Source of the DNA: Mycolicibacterium mengxianglii
GTDB taxonomy: Bacteria > Actinomycetota > Actinomycetes > Mycobacteriales > Mycobacteriaceae
Length of the DNA: 64,000 nt
NCBI RefSeq assembly: GCF_015710575.1
Contig: NZ_CP065373.1
Coordinates: forward strand, 3,100,001 to 3,164,000
Direction of reading: 5' to 3'
Positions 21,860 through 31,693 of this stretch are shown here, piece after piece (position 1 is the stretch's first letter; each line of letters starts with the position of its first letter). Made by a program: the position numbers and the translations under genes. The notes below the pieces were generated by a model. That model was given only the letters and a program-made list of their open reading frames with translations. It was not told the origin of the DNA and made no database searches.

Positions 21860-24800
21860 ACCGGCCGAACCGGCGGTCGCGGCAACAGGGTGGCGGCTGC
21901 CGAAGCCGAGAGCCGGCGCCCTCGGAGTCGATATCGCGGCGGTGATGACCTCCAGTGTCGCCACCGGGGCGCTGGGTTTCCTGTTCTGGACGGTGGCAGC
22001 CCGGGGCTACAGCCCGGCCGAGGTGGGACGGGCGTCGGCACTCATCTCGTCGGCGTCGCTGATCGCGATCCTCGCCAACTTCAGCCTCGGCAGCCTGTAC
22101 GAGCGGTTCCTGCCGGTAGCCGGCTCACAGTCGAAGCGCCTGGTGCGCAACGGAACTCTGTTCGTCATCGCAGCGGCACTGGCGTTCGGCGCGGCGTTCG
22201 TCCTCCTCGGACCGGATGAGCAGCTGTTCGGTTCGCTCACCGAGTCACTGTTGTTCCCGGTGGCGGTGGCCGTACTGGCGGTGTTCGCCATCCAGGACCA
22301 GGTGCTGGTCGGGATCGGCCGCGCCACGACACTGGCCGCCAAGAACATCACCCAGTCGACCGTCAAGCTCATCGCGATCGCCGCCTTCATACCCCTGGCC
22401 ACGGGCACCGCGATCGTGTGGGCGTGGGTGCTACCCGCGGCGGTGATCGCCGGGTGGGTGCTGCTGCGCGTCATCCAGCCGGCGACCGGTGGCCGCGACG
22501 GGGAACCCGCCCTGCCACCGAACCGCGATCTGTTCCACTTCTTCCTCAGTTCGTATGCGATCAACGCCGTCGGCGTGGTGGTACCGCTGCTGTTGCCGCT
22601 GATCATCGTCGCCCAACTCGGCACCGAGACCAACGCGTACTTCTCGATGAGCTGGCTGGTGATCAACACCGTGGCCGTACTGATCCACGCCACCGGCGCG
22701 CCGTTCATCGCCGCGGCCTCGGCCCCCGGCGCCGACATCAAAGCCTGCATCGGGCGATTCACCCTGATGTGCGGTGGCGCCGGCGCGGCCAGCTGTGTCG
22801 GCCTGTTCCTGGCGGCGCCCTACGTGTTGCACATCATGGGACCCGCATACGCCGAACAGGGCACCAACCTCATCCGGATCTTCGCGCTGAGCCTGCCGTC
22901 GTTGGCGATCTACACCATCTACGCCTCGCTGGCCCGGCTGCGGCGCCGGCTGCGCCTCGCGGTGACGGTGCAGGTGATGATCGGTGTCATCGTGGTTGTC
23001 GGCATCGTGCTCACCACCCCCCGTTGGGGTATCGATGCGGTGGGTTACACCTATCTGGCGGCCGAACTGCTGGGCACCCTGATCATCGCGGTGCCGCTGG
23101 TGCGGTTGCTGCGCCATGCCTGGGAGCCGTCCTCGGACACGCTGGTGGACACCGGCCTGCCCGCCGCCCCGGCACCCGCCGCGGTTCACCACGAGCCTGC
23201 CCCCGCGGAGGACGCCACCGTCTGGCGACGCTTCCTCGAGACCGCCGATGCGCACGGCGACGAGATGGCCCTGCGCACCGCCGACGGCGCGGTGACCTAC
23301 CGTCAACTGGCCTCCGCGGCGGCGGCGTGGTCCACGACGATGCGCCACCACGTCAGCCCCGACTCCACGATCGCGCTGCTCGCGGGGCTCGGACCGGATT
23401 CGGCGGCAACGGTTCTGGGGGCTATGGCTGCCGGACGGGTGTTGACCAGTCTGGATCCGCGACTGCCCGTGCACCGCACCCGCGCGATCGTCGACATGCT
23501 CGGCGCACATGGCCGCCCCGTCGGCATGATCGTCACCGACGACGCCAACCAGGCCCACGCCGGGGAACTGGCCACCGGAGCCGCGGTGCACCGGGTGGAA
23601 TCCCCGCCGGAGGTCAGCGGGGCCGCCGCCTGGCCGGACGTGCCCGCGGGTGTGGACACGTTGACCACCGTGCAGTTCACCTCCGGGTCCACCGGGGTCC
23701 CCAAGGCGGTACTGCACGCCAACGGGATGTGGCTCTGTGACGCCATCCTGATGCGGACGCGATTCGACATCACCCCGGGCCGGCGGATCGCGCTGTGTAT
23801 GCCCGTGAGCTTCGGCGCCGGAATCAACATCCTGCTGGGTGCGCTGATGTCGGGTGCCGACATCCTCGGCATCGATCCCCGCGACGTGGCGCCGGCAGCG
23901 GCCCTGCGACAACTGCGCGGCCGCGACGTCGAAATCCTCGTCTGCACACCGTCATTCCTCAACGCGTTGATCGACGCCGCCGCCGGCACCACCCTTCCCA
24001 CGCTGACTCGCATCGTCACCACGGGCGAACCCGCCAACGTGCCGCTGGTCCGCCGGGCCCGCACGCTGGCCCCAGCGGCGGTGTTCACCAACTGGGTCGG
24101 CTCCTCGGAGGCCAACGCGATCTCCACCTATGACATCGCACCGGGCGACGAGCTGCCATCGGGGGTGATCCCTGCCGGTGACCCGGCACCGTTGAAGCGC
24201 GTCACGATCGCCGGGGACGGCACGATGAGTGTCACTTCCCGATACCTGGGCATGGGCTACCTCGTTGATCCCGGCGACAACGCCTCGGTACGTTTCGCCG
24301 CCAACAGCGACGGCACCCGCACCGTCGTCACCGGAGACCGCGCCCGCTGGAGCGCCGAAGCCGGCGGCACGCTGATGCTGCTCGGGCGCGCCGACACCGC
24401 CGTCAAGATCCGCGGGTACCTGGTCGAGCCCGCCGAGATCGAGGCGGCCCTGCTGGAGCATCCCGCAATCCGAGAGGCCGCGGTCCGGGTCGACACCACC
24501 GGCGGCGCACCGGTTCTCGCCGCCTATGCTGCCCCGGTCGCCCATGTGCGGGCGCCATCGGTCGCCGAGTTACGCGCCACCCTGCACGAGAAACTGCCCA
24601 CCTGGATGGTGCCTACGCACATTCTGACGTTGGCAGCCCTGCCCAGGACCGAACGCGGCAAGGTCGACCTGCAGGCGCTACCGGAACCGGTCCGCGGTCC
24701 CCTGGTCACCCCGTGCGGGGCAACCGAAGAGCAGCTCGCGAAGATCTGGGCACAGGCACTGGCACTGGAAGCGGTGGGCCGGACCGAGAACTTCTACGCT

Positions 24801-25787
24801 CTCGGCGGGGATTCACTGACCGTGCAGGCGGTGCTGAGCCGGGTGGCCCGCCAGTTCGGTGTCCAACTGCCCCCGTCCTCGGTCGCCGGCGCGCCCACGG
24901 TGGCGCAGTTCGCCGCCGTGGTGCACGACCGGATCAGCCGGTCAGGAGAGCGACCGGACGCCTTGGCGTGCACCACTGTGGCGCTACGGCCGATATCCGG
25001 GGACACCACGGCGCCGCCGATCTTCTGCTTCGCCGGAGCCGGCGCATCGGCGCTGTCGTTCACCGCATTCGCCGACCGGGTCCGCCCCACGGTGCCGGTA
25101 TACGCGTTCCAGCCGCAGGGCCTGGAGAACCGGGCCATCCCGGATTGGACGGTCGGCGCCGCGGCGCGTCGCCACCTGGCCGATCTGCGGCGTCTGCAGC
25201 CCCACGGCCCGTATCAGCTGGTCGGGCACTCACTCGGTGGCTTCATCGCCCTCGAGGTCGCCCGTCAGCTGCGTGAGCTCGGCGAAACCGTCGAGATGGT
25301 GACCTTGCTCGACCCCTACCTGCCACCGCGCGCCATGCGGGCGGCCAGGGGCCGATTGCCCGACGCCACACTGACTCTCGACGCCACTCCCCGCAGCAAG
25401 CGGGAGCTCTGGATCCGCCGGCTGTGCCTGCCACTGGCTGGGATCGTCCAGTTCGACCCCCAGACCCAGGCCTCGATGCTGGAGGCCGTCGGAACCCGGG
25501 TCGGCAGGTTCCACAAGCCCCGGCCCTGGCCGGGTCGGGCACTGGTGGTGTTGAGCCACCTCAACGACGACGACCCCCGGCTGTGGCCGTTCGTTCTCGC
25601 CGGCCGGCTGCGGATCACCCGGATCACCTGTGACCACGAATCGATCGTCCGCGAACCGCATATCCGACAGGTCGTCAGCCTGATCGAAGATGAATCCTCC
25701 TCGGCGCCAGTGGATTCCGCTGCGAACCCGGGTGGGCTACCTGCCGCCGTCGAGGCGCACGTCGCCGACGACGCCGTGGTGATCTGA
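21819..25787 (+). CDS. flippase-like membrane domain fused to adenylation-carrier-thioesterase (A-T-TE) NRPS module
   Basis: A 1322-residue multidomain protein. About residues 25-440 form a 12-14-helix membrane domain like polysaccharide flippases (MATE/Wzx type). About 470-960 is an adenylation domain: A3 TSGSTGVPK at 621-629, A5 variant NWVGSSE at 758-764, TGDRARW, and the catalytic Lys948 in GKVD. At A4, SFGAG replaces the usual SFDAS, so the Asp that binds the alpha-amino group of amino acids is Gly666; this suggests a carboxylic acid without an alpha-amino group. A carrier domain follows with Ser999 in GGDSL, then a type I thioesterase with Ser1138 (GHSLG), Asp1165 and His1273. There is no condensation domain. 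The ATG at 21819 overlaps the previous gene by 41 bases; a GTG at 21846 is an alternative. The product could be an aryl thioester presented at the membrane for transfer to a glycan or released by the thioesterase (inference). Confidence 0.9.
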   Translation: MSDFPSLSSVTSAEPAEPAVAATGWRLPKPRAGALGVDIAAVMTSSVATGALGFLFWTVAARGYSPAEVGRASALISSASLIAILANFSLGSLYERFLPVAGSQSKRLVRNGTLFVIAAALAFGAAFVLLGPDEQLFGSLTESLLFPVAVAVLAVFAIQDQVLVGIGRATTLAAKNITQSTVKLIAIAAFIPLATGTAIVWAWVLPAAVIAGWVLLRVIQPATGGRDGEPALPPNRDLFHFFLSSYAINAVGVVVPLLLPLIIVAQLGTETNAYFSMSWLVINTVAVLIHATGAPFIAAASAPGADIKACIGRFTLMCGGAGAASCVGLFLAAPYVLHIMGPAYAEQGTNLIRIFALSLPSLAIYTIYASLARLRRRLRLAVTVQVMIGVIVVVGIVLTTPRWGIDAVGYTYLAAELLGTLIIAVPLVRLLRHAWEPSSDTLVDTGLPAAPAPAAVHHEPAPAEDATVWRRFLETADAHGDEMALRTADGAVTYRQLASAAAAWSTTMRHHVSPDSTIALLAGLGPDSAATVLGAMAAGRVLTSLDPRLPVHRTRAIVDMLGAHGRPVGMIVTDDANQAHAGELATGAAVHRVESPPEVSGAAAWPDVPAGVDTLTTVQFTSGSTGVPKAVLHANGMWLCDAILMRTRFDITPGRRIALCMPVSFGAGINILLGALMSGADILGIDPRDVAPAAALRQLRGRDVEILVCTPSFLNALIDAAAGTTLPTLTRIVTTGEPANVPLVRRARTLAPAAVFTNWVGSSEANAISTYDIAPGDELPSGVIPAGDPAPLKRVTIAGDGTMSVTSRYLGMGYLVDPGDNASVRFAANSDGTRTVVTGDRARWSAEAGGTLMLLGRADTAVKIRGYLVEPAEIEAALLEHPAIREAAVRVDTTGGAPVLAAYAAPVAHVRAPSVAELRATLHEKLPTWMVPTHILTLAALPRTERGKVDLQALPEPVRGPLVTPCGATEEQLAKIWAQALALEAVGRTENFYALGGDSLTVQAVLSRVARQFGVQLPPSSVAGAPTVAQFAAVVHDRISRSGERPDALACTTVALRPISGDTTAPPIFCFAGAGASALSFTAFADRVRPTVPVYAFQPQGLENRAIPDWTVGAAARRHLADLRRLQPHGPYQLVGHSLGGFIALEVARQLRELGETVEMVTLLDPYLPPRAMRAARGRLPDATLTLDATPRSKRELWIRRLCLPLAGIVQFDPQTQASMLEAVGTRVGRFHKPRPWPGRALVVLSHLNDDDPRLWPFVLAGRLRITRITCDHESIVREPHIRQVVSLIEDESSSAPVDSAANPGGLPAAVEAHVADDAVVI

Positions 25788-26762
25788 GCCGGGGATGTCC
25801 ACCCGCGAGAACGACAGCGGGGTGCCACCGCGGGTGAGGATCCGGTCGATCGCCAGCACGGCGGGATACCACCGGTCGGCGGGATAGGTCGCCACGATTC
25901 CCGCGCCGGTGAACTCGGCGGCATCACGCAGTGGCGGCGCCGTGGCGCCCTCGAGCACGCGGCGGTACTGCCGGTGATCGTAGGTGGAGTTGAAGTCCGC
26001 CCCCACCACCAGCGGCATCGTCTCAGCCGCCAGGATCCGCCCCAGCTGTCCCAGTTCGGCCATCCAGCGATACGCCGGTTCCGGATACGGCGGCAACGGG
26101 TGCAGTGCGTACCCGGCCGTCGGCACCGTGCCCGGGACTGCCACCGTGGCCCGCAGATTCTCCAGCACGAACCCGGGGAGCACCTGCCCGTCGCGCAGGG
26201 GGTACCGCGAGTAGATGCCCGTCCCGCCGCCTCCGCCACGGGGTTTGGTGAACGAGTAGGGCAACTGCCGGGTGATGCCCGCAGCGGCCAGCCGCTGGGC
26301 CGCCGCCTCGGTGAGTTCGGCGACGGTCAGGATGTCGACGTCAGCGTCGTGCACCGTGCGCAGCAGCGCGTCGGTATCCGCGCTGCCGAGGTAGATGTTC
26401 GCCTGCATCACCCGCAGCTGCGGGCCGTCCGGAGCATCGGCCGATACCGGTGTGGCCCGGTACAACGGCACCTGTGTCCACACCCCCACCGTCAGCGCTG
26501 CCACCGCCGCCAAGGCCAGTACCCGCTGACGTCCGAGCAGCAACAGCACCAGGGCAACCCCGGTGACCCCCACCAACAACGGCGTGAACGACGCGATCAA
26601 CGTCCAGGTGGTGCCGACAAAAGCCGAATAGTGCGCGGCGATCCCGATCGAACCGGCAACCAGCAATACCAGTCCGGCGCCAGCGGCCAAGCGCCGCGGC
26701 AACTTTCGGCCCCCAGCTCGCACCGGGGCTTCAGGCATCATCCTCGGATCCGGACAACTCAT
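25737..26762 (-). CDS. membrane endonuclease/exonuclease/phosphatase-fold protein
   Basis: A 341-residue protein with three N-terminal transmembrane helices (about residues 25-45, 50-75, 80-97) and a C-terminal EEP domain (about 115-335). Motifs of the fold are QANIYLG, the metal-binding Glu in LTVAELTE, GTGIYSRYPL, GADFNST, IDRIL and GSDHHGVV; all catalytic positions appear present. Such envelope-bound members may act on lipids or phosphodiesters rather than DNA. Its 3' end overlaps the 3' end of the convergent A-T-TE gene by 51 bases, and its 5' end overlaps ribD by 32 bases if the ATG at 26762 is used (ATGs at 26741 and 26738 are alternatives). Confidence 0.83.
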   Translation of the reverse strand: MSCPDPRMMPEAPVRAGGRKLPRRLAAGAGLVLLVAGSIGIAAHYSAFVGTTWTLIASFTPLLVGVTGVALVLLLLGRQRVLALAAVAALTVGVWTQVPLYRATPVSADAPDGPQLRVMQANIYLGSADTDALLRTVHDADVDILTVAELTEAAAQRLAAAGITRQLPYSFTKPRGGGGGTGIYSRYPLRDGQVLPGFVLENLRATVAVPGTVPTAGYALHPLPPYPEPAYRWMAELGQLGRILAAETMPLVVGADFNSTYDHRQYRRVLEGATAPPLRDAAEFTGAGIVATYPADRWYPAVLAIDRILTRGGTPLSFSRVDIPGSDHHGVVGDVRLDGGR

Positions 26763-27759
26763 CCCGTACCAGGCTGACCAGCAGATCGGGGCCGAGCCGT
26801 CGCACCTCGTCGTAACGCCAGCGCAGCGCCTGGGAGAGAGTCGCCACTCCCACGCTGTCGACGACGGTGATCGGACCGCCCAGCATGATGGGGGCGATAT
26901 AGGCCAGGATCCGGTCGATCACCCCGGCCCGCAGGAACGCCCCGGCCAGCGTCGGCCCACCCTCGATGAGCACATCCGTGCGATCGGAGAGCGCCTTGAT
27001 CACCTCGTGCGGATCGTGGGTCCTGATCAGCATCGTGTGCGAATCATCGTTGAGCACATTGCAATCGGCGGAGATGTCGCGAGTGCCGACGACCACCCGT
27101 AGCGGCTGGTGGTCCACCAGCGACCCGTCCGGCCGACGGGCCGTCAACGTCGGATCGTCGGCGAACACAGTGCCGGTGCCCACCACGATGGCGTCTGCCG
27201 CGGCACGGCGCAGATGCACATCGGCGCGCGCCACCGGTCCGGTGATCCACTGGCTCGAACCGTCCGCGGCCGCGCTTCGGCCGTCGATACTGCCGGCGTA
27301 CTTCCAGGTGATGTGCGGACGCCCGGTTCGCTGCCGGTGCAACCACTCTCGCAGTGTGCCGTCGGCGACCTGCTCAGCCAGCACACCGCCCAGTACGGAC
27401 ACCCCGGCCTCCCGGAGCCGGGCGGACCCGCCGGCGGCGACTGGGTTGGGATCGGCGACCGCGTAAACAACCGTCGAAATCCCGGCTGTCACAAGCGCAT
27501 CCACACAAGGTGGGGTGCGGCCGTGATGGGCGCACGGCTCGAGGGTGACCACCGCCGTGCCACCGCGCGCCCGGGGTCCGGCAGCACGCAGCGCCACCAC
27601 TTCGGCATGCGCGCCGCCCACGGGTTCGGTGCCGCCGACGCCGGCGAGCCGGCCGTCGGCATCGAGGATCACGGCCCCGACGGGTGGATTCGGATACGTA
27701 CTGCCCTTGACCTGCTCGGCCTGCTCGATCGCCGACCCCATCGCGGCCTCGAACGTCAT
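26731..27759 (-). CDS. ribD: bifunctional riboflavin deaminase/reductase
   Basis: A 342-residue protein. Residues about 1-145 are the zinc deaminase (HAEVVAL and [12 protein letters not shown] supply the zinc ligands and catalytic Glu), residues about 150-342 the NADPH-dependent reductase ([28 protein letters not shown]). It performs the second and third steps of riboflavin synthesis (ribG in M. tuberculosis). The ATG at 27759 overlaps the rpe stop as ATGA; the frame continues upstream but only over rpe. It is separated from the other rib genes by more than 11 kb of accessory DNA. Confidence 0.95.
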   Translation of the reverse strand: MTFEAAMGSAIEQAEQVKGSTYPNPPVGAVILDADGRLAGVGGTEPVGGAHAEVVALRAAGPRARGGTAVVTLEPCAHHGRTPPCVDALVTAGISTVVYAVADPNPVAAGGSARLREAGVSVLGGVLAEQVADGTLREWLHRQRTGRPHITWKYAGSIDGRSAAADGSSQWITGPVARADVHLRRAAADAIVVGTGTVFADDPTLTARRPDGSLVDHQPLRVVVGTRDISADCNVLNDDSHTMLIRTHDPHEVIKALSDRTDVLIEGGPTLAGAFLRAGVIDRILAYIAPIMLGGPITVVDSVGVATLSQALRWRYDEVRRLGPDLLVSLVRDELSGSEDDA

Positions 27760-28445
27760 AACCGAAGGTGCGCCGAGGCGGCCGCCGCTTTGGCCCGCAG
27801 AGCGCGCACCGCAGCGGCGGGGTCGTCGGCGCCGTAGACCGCCGAGCCCGCGACAAAACAATCCACGCCCGCTGCTGCCGCCTGCTCGATGGTGTCGGCG
27901 TTGATGCCGCCGTCGATCTCGACCACCACCGTGAGCTCACCGGAATCCACGAGACGGCGCGCGGTCCCGACTTTGGCCAGTACCTCGGGGATGAACTTCT
28001 GTCCGCCGAAGCCCGGCTCCACCGACATGATCAGCAGGGTGTCGAACTCCCGCAGGATTTCCAGGTACGGCTCCAGTGGGGTACCGGGCTTGACCGACAG
28101 GCCTGCCTTGGCGCCCGCGGCACGGATATCGCGGGCCACGCCGACGGGGTTGTCGGTGGCCTCGGCGTGGAAGGTGACGTTGTAGGCGCCGGCCTCGGCG
28201 TAGGGCGGTGCCCACCGCTGCGGATCCTCGATCATCAGGTGGCAGTCCATCGGGATGTCGGTCGCCTTGAGCAGGCTCTCCACCACCGGCAGCCCCAGCG
28301 TCAGATTGGGCACGAAGTGGTTGTCCATCACGTCGACGTGCAGCCAGTCGGCCCCGCTGGCGGCGGCCACTTCATCGGCCAGGCGAGCGAAGTCTGCTGC
28401 CAGAATCGACGGCGCTATCAACGGGCGGTCAACGTTGCCTGACAT
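27756..28445 (-). CDS. rpe: ribulose-phosphate 3-epimerase
   Basis: A 229-residue TIM-barrel epimerase linking ribulose 5-phosphate and xylulose 5-phosphate. [12 protein letters not shown] at the N terminus, [16 protein letters not shown] with metal-binding His and Asp, [17 protein letters not shown] and [10 protein letters not shown] are all present. The ATG at 28445 (MSGNVDRPL) gives the family N terminus; an in-frame start at 28508 would add an unrelated tail. It lies five bases after rsmB and overlaps ribD. Confidence 0.96.
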   Translation of the reverse strand: MSGNVDRPLIAPSILAADFARLADEVAAASGADWLHVDVMDNHFVPNLTLGLPVVESLLKATDIPMDCHLMIEDPQRWAPPYAEAGAYNVTFHAEATDNPVGVARDIRAAGAKAGLSVKPGTPLEPYLEILREFDTLLIMSVEPGFGGQKFIPEVLAKVGTARRLVDSGELTVVVEIDGGINADTIEQAAAAGVDCFVAGSAVYGADDPAAAVRALRAKAAAASAHLRL

Positions 28446-28450
28446 GGGGT

Positions 28451-29935
28451 TCACCCTACTTGCAGCGCCGCGGCGAACATCGCGTCCGTCCCATGCCGAT
28501 GCGGCCACAGCTGCACGTATGGTCCAGCCCCCAGATCGGGAACCGGCTCGAACAGTTCGCGGGCATCGAGCACCGTGACGTCGTGGCGACGGCGGATGTC
28601 GGCGACCACGCCCACGGTCTCCGCCAGATGCGGCGAACAGGTGGAGTACAGCACCACCCCACCCGGGCGGGTCAGCGCAATGGCCGAGGACAGCAGTTCC
28701 CGCTGCAGCCGGGTCAACGGCGCGACATCACTGGGCTGTCGGCGCCAGCGCGCCTCCGGACGACGACGCAGCGCCCCGAGCCCGGTGCAGGGCGCGTCAA
28801 CCAGCACCCGGTCGAACCCGGGGCTCAGCTCGGGCACTCCGTCACCGTCTGCGGCGCTGCTGCGCCCGTCGCGGCGCAGCACCGCGACGTCGAGGCCGCG
28901 GGTATTGGCCTCAACGAGGTCAGCGCGGGTATCGACAGGTTCGACCGCGGTGACCTTGGCGCCCCTCGAGGCGCCGATGGCCGCGATGAGCGCGGTCTTG
29001 CCGCCGGGACCGGAGCACAGGTCCAGCCACCTGCCGTTGTCGGTGCCGCTGACCGGTGCCCGGGTCAATGCCTGCGCGACGAGCTGGCTGCCCTCGTCCT
29101 GCACCAGCGCTGCGCCGGAGCGCATCGCCGCGAGCTGGCCGGGGGCCCCGCCGGGCAGGTACACCGCATACGGCGAGTAGCGGCCGACCTCGCCGGAGAC
29201 CTGCTCGGCCAGTTCGGCCGCGGTGAGCCGGGTCGGCAGGGCCGTCAGATGCACCATCGGCCGGGCGTCATCGGCGGCCAGGACAGCGTCCAGTTCACCC
29301 GCCTGGGCGCCGAGCGCGTCGACGAAGGCTTGGGCGATCCATCGCGGATGCGCGTGGATGAACGCGGCGTGTCCCACCGGGTCGGCGCTCGGGTCGGGGG
29401 CCAGCTCGGCCATCCACTCGTCCGCATCCTTGCTGGTGATCTTGCGTAGCACGGCGTTGACGAAACCTGCTCGTGCCGTGTCGAATTCGGCCTTGGCCTG
29501 CTCGACGGTGGTCGATACCGCAGCGTGTGGTTCGACGCGGGTGCGCAGCAACTGGTAGGTGCCAAGGCGCAGCAGATCCAGCAGCACCGGGTCGATCGTG
29601 TCGGTCTTGCGGCCGGCGGCATTCGCGATGACCGCGTCGAGCAGGCCGAGGGCACGCAGCGTGCCGTACGTCAGCTCGGTGGCGAAGGCGGCATCGCGGC
29701 CTTCGATTCCGCGTTCCCGTAACAGTGCCGGCAACGCCAGGTTGGCGTACGCATCGCGGGTGGCGACGGCCCGGAGGACGTCGAACGCGGCCTGCCGAGC
29801 CGGATCCAGCGGTTTGGTGCGGCGCTTCTGTGGCGGCGGTTTCCTGTCACCGGGTGCGCGGTTGGCCGACGGAGCTCCGGCATTGCGGCGCGGGTTCTGA
29901 CGCGGGTTCTGGCGCGGCGGGCGTGGATTGGTCAT
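28451..29935 (-). CDS. rsmB: 16S rRNA (cytosine-967-C5) methyltransferase RsmB/Fmu
   Basis: A 494-residue protein. About 40 basic, Pro/Arg-rich residues lead into a NusB-like RNA-binding domain (about 45-185), then a SAM-dependent methyltransferase (about 200-494) with the SAM loop [32 protein letters not shown] with a catalytic Cys, and [10 protein letters not shown] with the second Cys. It methylates C967 of 16S rRNA. The ATG overlaps the fmt stop as ATGA. Confidence 0.95.
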   Translation of the reverse strand: MTNPRPPRQNPRQNPRRNAGAPSANRAPGDRKPPPQKRRTKPLDPARQAAFDVLRAVATRDAYANLALPALLRERGIEGRDAAFATELTYGTLRALGLLDAVIANAAGRKTDTIDPVLLDLLRLGTYQLLRTRVEPHAAVSTTVEQAKAEFDTARAGFVNAVLRKITSKDADEWMAELAPDPSADPVGHAAFIHAHPRWIAQAFVDALGAQAGELDAVLAADDARPMVHLTALPTRLTAAELAEQVSGEVGRYSPYAVYLPGGAPGQLAAMRSGAALVQDEGSQLVAQALTRAPVSGTDNGRWLDLCSGPGGKTALIAAIGASRGAKVTAVEPVDTRADLVEANTRGLDVAVLRRDGRSSAADGDGVPELSPGFDRVLVDAPCTGLGALRRRPEARWRRQPSDVAPLTRLQRELLSSAIALTRPGGVVLYSTCSPHLAETVGVVADIRRRHDVTVLDARELFEPVPDLGAGPYVQLWPHRHGTDAMFAAALQVG

Positions 29936-30870
29936 GATGCGGTCACCGAATCGTCGAGACGCGCCCCGCGGGCCCAGTCTGCGGCGGGCATCGGTTTCTT
30001 ACCCGGCGGCTGCACCTCGCTGAGGCGGACGGGGACCGTGGCCGTGCCGATCAAGACGCTGCGTTTGCCGACCCGCAGTTGTCCGGGAGGAACGGGTGGG
30101 TTCTCGGCGGTGTCCTCGTCGATCGCGACCGGGCCGAGTTTGACCCTGGTGTCACCGATCAGCGTCCACGCCCCCGGGCTGGGTGTCATGGCGCGGATTC
30201 GGCGCTCGATGACGTGCGCGGGCAGGTCCCAGCGCACCCGCGCGTCGTCCACGGTCACCTTGGGTGCCAAGGAGATTCCGTCGACCGGCTGGGGCACCGG
30301 CACCAGCGTGCCGTCCTCGATCCCGTCGAGGGTGGCGGCCAGCAGATGAGCCCCGGAGTCGGCAAGCCGGCCCAGCAGGGTGCCCGCGGTGTCGGTGGGG
30401 GCGATGGTCTCGGTGACCACGCCGTAGACCGGCCCGGAGTCGAGGTCGGGTTCGATCTGGAAGGTGGTCGCACCGGTGACGGGGTCCCCCGCGCTGATCG
30501 CCGCCTGCACCGGGGCGGCTCCGCGCCATGCGGGCAGCAGGGAGAAGTGCAGATTGATCCAGCCGTGCGGCGGGATCGCCAGCAGCGGCTTGCCCAGCAG
30601 CGCCCCGTAGGCCACCACCGCACAACAATCCGGGGCCAGCTCGGCCAGTTCGGCGACGAACTCCGGTGCGTTTGCGCGTGCCGGGCGCAGGATCGGGATG
30701 TCGTGTTCGGCGGCCAGCTCGGCCACCGGTGACGGGGACAACCGGCGGCTGCGGCCCACCGCGGCATCGGGTCGGGTCAGCACGGCGATGACCTCGTGAC
30801 GAGGCGATTCCAACAGTCGGCGCAGTGCCGGCAACGCGGGTTCCGGAGTGCCGGCAAAGACGAGACGCAC
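29932..30870 (-). CDS. fmt: methionyl-tRNA formyltransferase
   Basis: A 312-residue enzyme adding a formyl group to initiator Met-t[21 protein letters not shown] opens the formyltransferase domain; catalytic residues lie in [21 protein letters not shown] with the downstream Asp, and a C-terminal OB-like tRNA-binding domain follows from about residue 205. It is the first housekeeping gene after the glycan operon on the same strand, 47 bases from the GH16 gene, so it may receive read-through transcription from it. Confidence 0.96.
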   Translation of the reverse strand: MRLVFAGTPEPALPALRRLLESPRHEVIAVLTRPDAAVGRSRRLSPSPVAELAAEHDIPILRPARANAPEFVAELAELAPDCCAVVAYGALLGKPLLAIPPHGWINLHFSLLPAWRGAAPVQAAISAGDPVTGATTFQIEPDLDSGPVYGVVTETIAPTDTAGTLLGRLADSGAHLLAATLDGIEDGTLVPVPQPVDGISLAPKVTVDDARVRWDLPAHVIERRIRAMTPSPGAWTLIGDTRVKLGPVAIDEDTAENPPVPPGQLRVGKRSVLIGTATVPVRLSEVQPPGKKPMPAADWARGARLDDSVTAS

Positions 30871-30917
30871 CGAGACAGTCTAGGTGACCAGGCGGGCGGC
30901 GAAGCACCAGCGCCGGG

Positions 30918-31670
30918 TCAGATGCCGTACCGCTGCGCCCAATCGACCTGGAGGCTTCCGCCCTGGCTGACGTCGCCGCCGAAGTTGTCCAGTTGGATGC
31001 ACAGGTGCATCGGTCGGGGCGGGAACGTCGCGCTGTCGGTGCTGTGCCACCATTCCCGGCCGTCGACGAACGTGGTGATCCGATCGGGCGTCCACTCGAC
31101 AGCCCAGCTGTGCCACTGGGTGGCGTCGAGGTCGACCACCCCGATGGTGCGGCTGTCGTCGGGGCCGTAGTGCAGCGCGACGTCGACCTGCTGGCGGTGC
31201 GGGTCCCAGATCTCCATGAAGTCGAGCTCTCCACCGACCGGCCAGTCCTCGGCGTCCGGCCACAGCAGCAGTACCGGGTGGAAGTTGGGCGACCCCGGCG
31301 CGGACCGCGCGCACACCTCCCACCGGCCGTACATCTGGCCCTGCTTCCACGCCATGCCGGCGCTGTTGCCGGCCGGGTCACCGGTGATGGTCAGGACGCT
31401 GTCGCTGACCGAGATGGCAGCCGGGGTGCGGCGCCCGTTGCCGGCATGGCCCGGGCCGTCGTAGACGTACCAGGCGTCGGCGACCGCGGAGCCGGCGAAA
31501 TGGTCCGCTCTGTTGGGAACTCCCCAGCCTTGGGTGTCGGCGGCGGTGGCCGGGCAGTTTCCCGGTTCGGCGTTGACCTGGACAGCCGGCAGCACCGCTA
31601 TGGCGGCCGCGACGGTCACCGCACCGGCGAGTGCGGTGGTGATCCACAGTCGAAGGCGTCTCGGCCGCAC
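30918..31670 (-). CDS. secreted glycoside hydrolase family 16
   Basis: A 250-residue exported protein: signal peptide (RPRRLRLW, then an Ala/Val-rich core, likely cleaved after VNA near residue 34) and a GH16 jelly-roll. The catalytic motif ExDxxE reads GELDFMEIW with Glu148, Asp150 and Glu153. GH16 enzymes cleave or transglycosylate beta-linked glucans and galactans. I chose the GTG at 31670, which has a strong Shine-Dalgarno (gggggag at 31676-31682 on the minus strand) and places the signal peptide correctly; longer in-frame starts overlap the previous gene. Last gene of the glycan operon, so it may trim or remodel the product outside the cell. Confidence 0.88.
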   Translation of the reverse strand: MRPRRLRLWITTALAGAVTVAAAIAVLPAVQVNAEPGNCPATAADTQGWGVPNRADHFAGSAVADAWYVYDGPGHAGNGRRTPAAISVSDSVLTITGDPAGNSAGMAWKQGQMYGRWEVCARSAPGSPNFHPVLLLWPDAEDWPVGGELDFMEIWDPHRQQVDVALHYGPDDSRTIGVVDLDATQWHSWAVEWTPDRITTFVDGREWWHSTDSATFPPRPMHLCIQLDNFGGDVSQGGSLQVDWAQRYGI

Positions 31671-31693
31671 GGTGTCTCCCCCAGTCTCGGCCG

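Noticed and set aside
22418..23912. Long Arg/His/Gly-rich open frames on both strands within the A-T-TE gene
   Set aside because: Out-of-frame readings of a gene with complete domain motifs.
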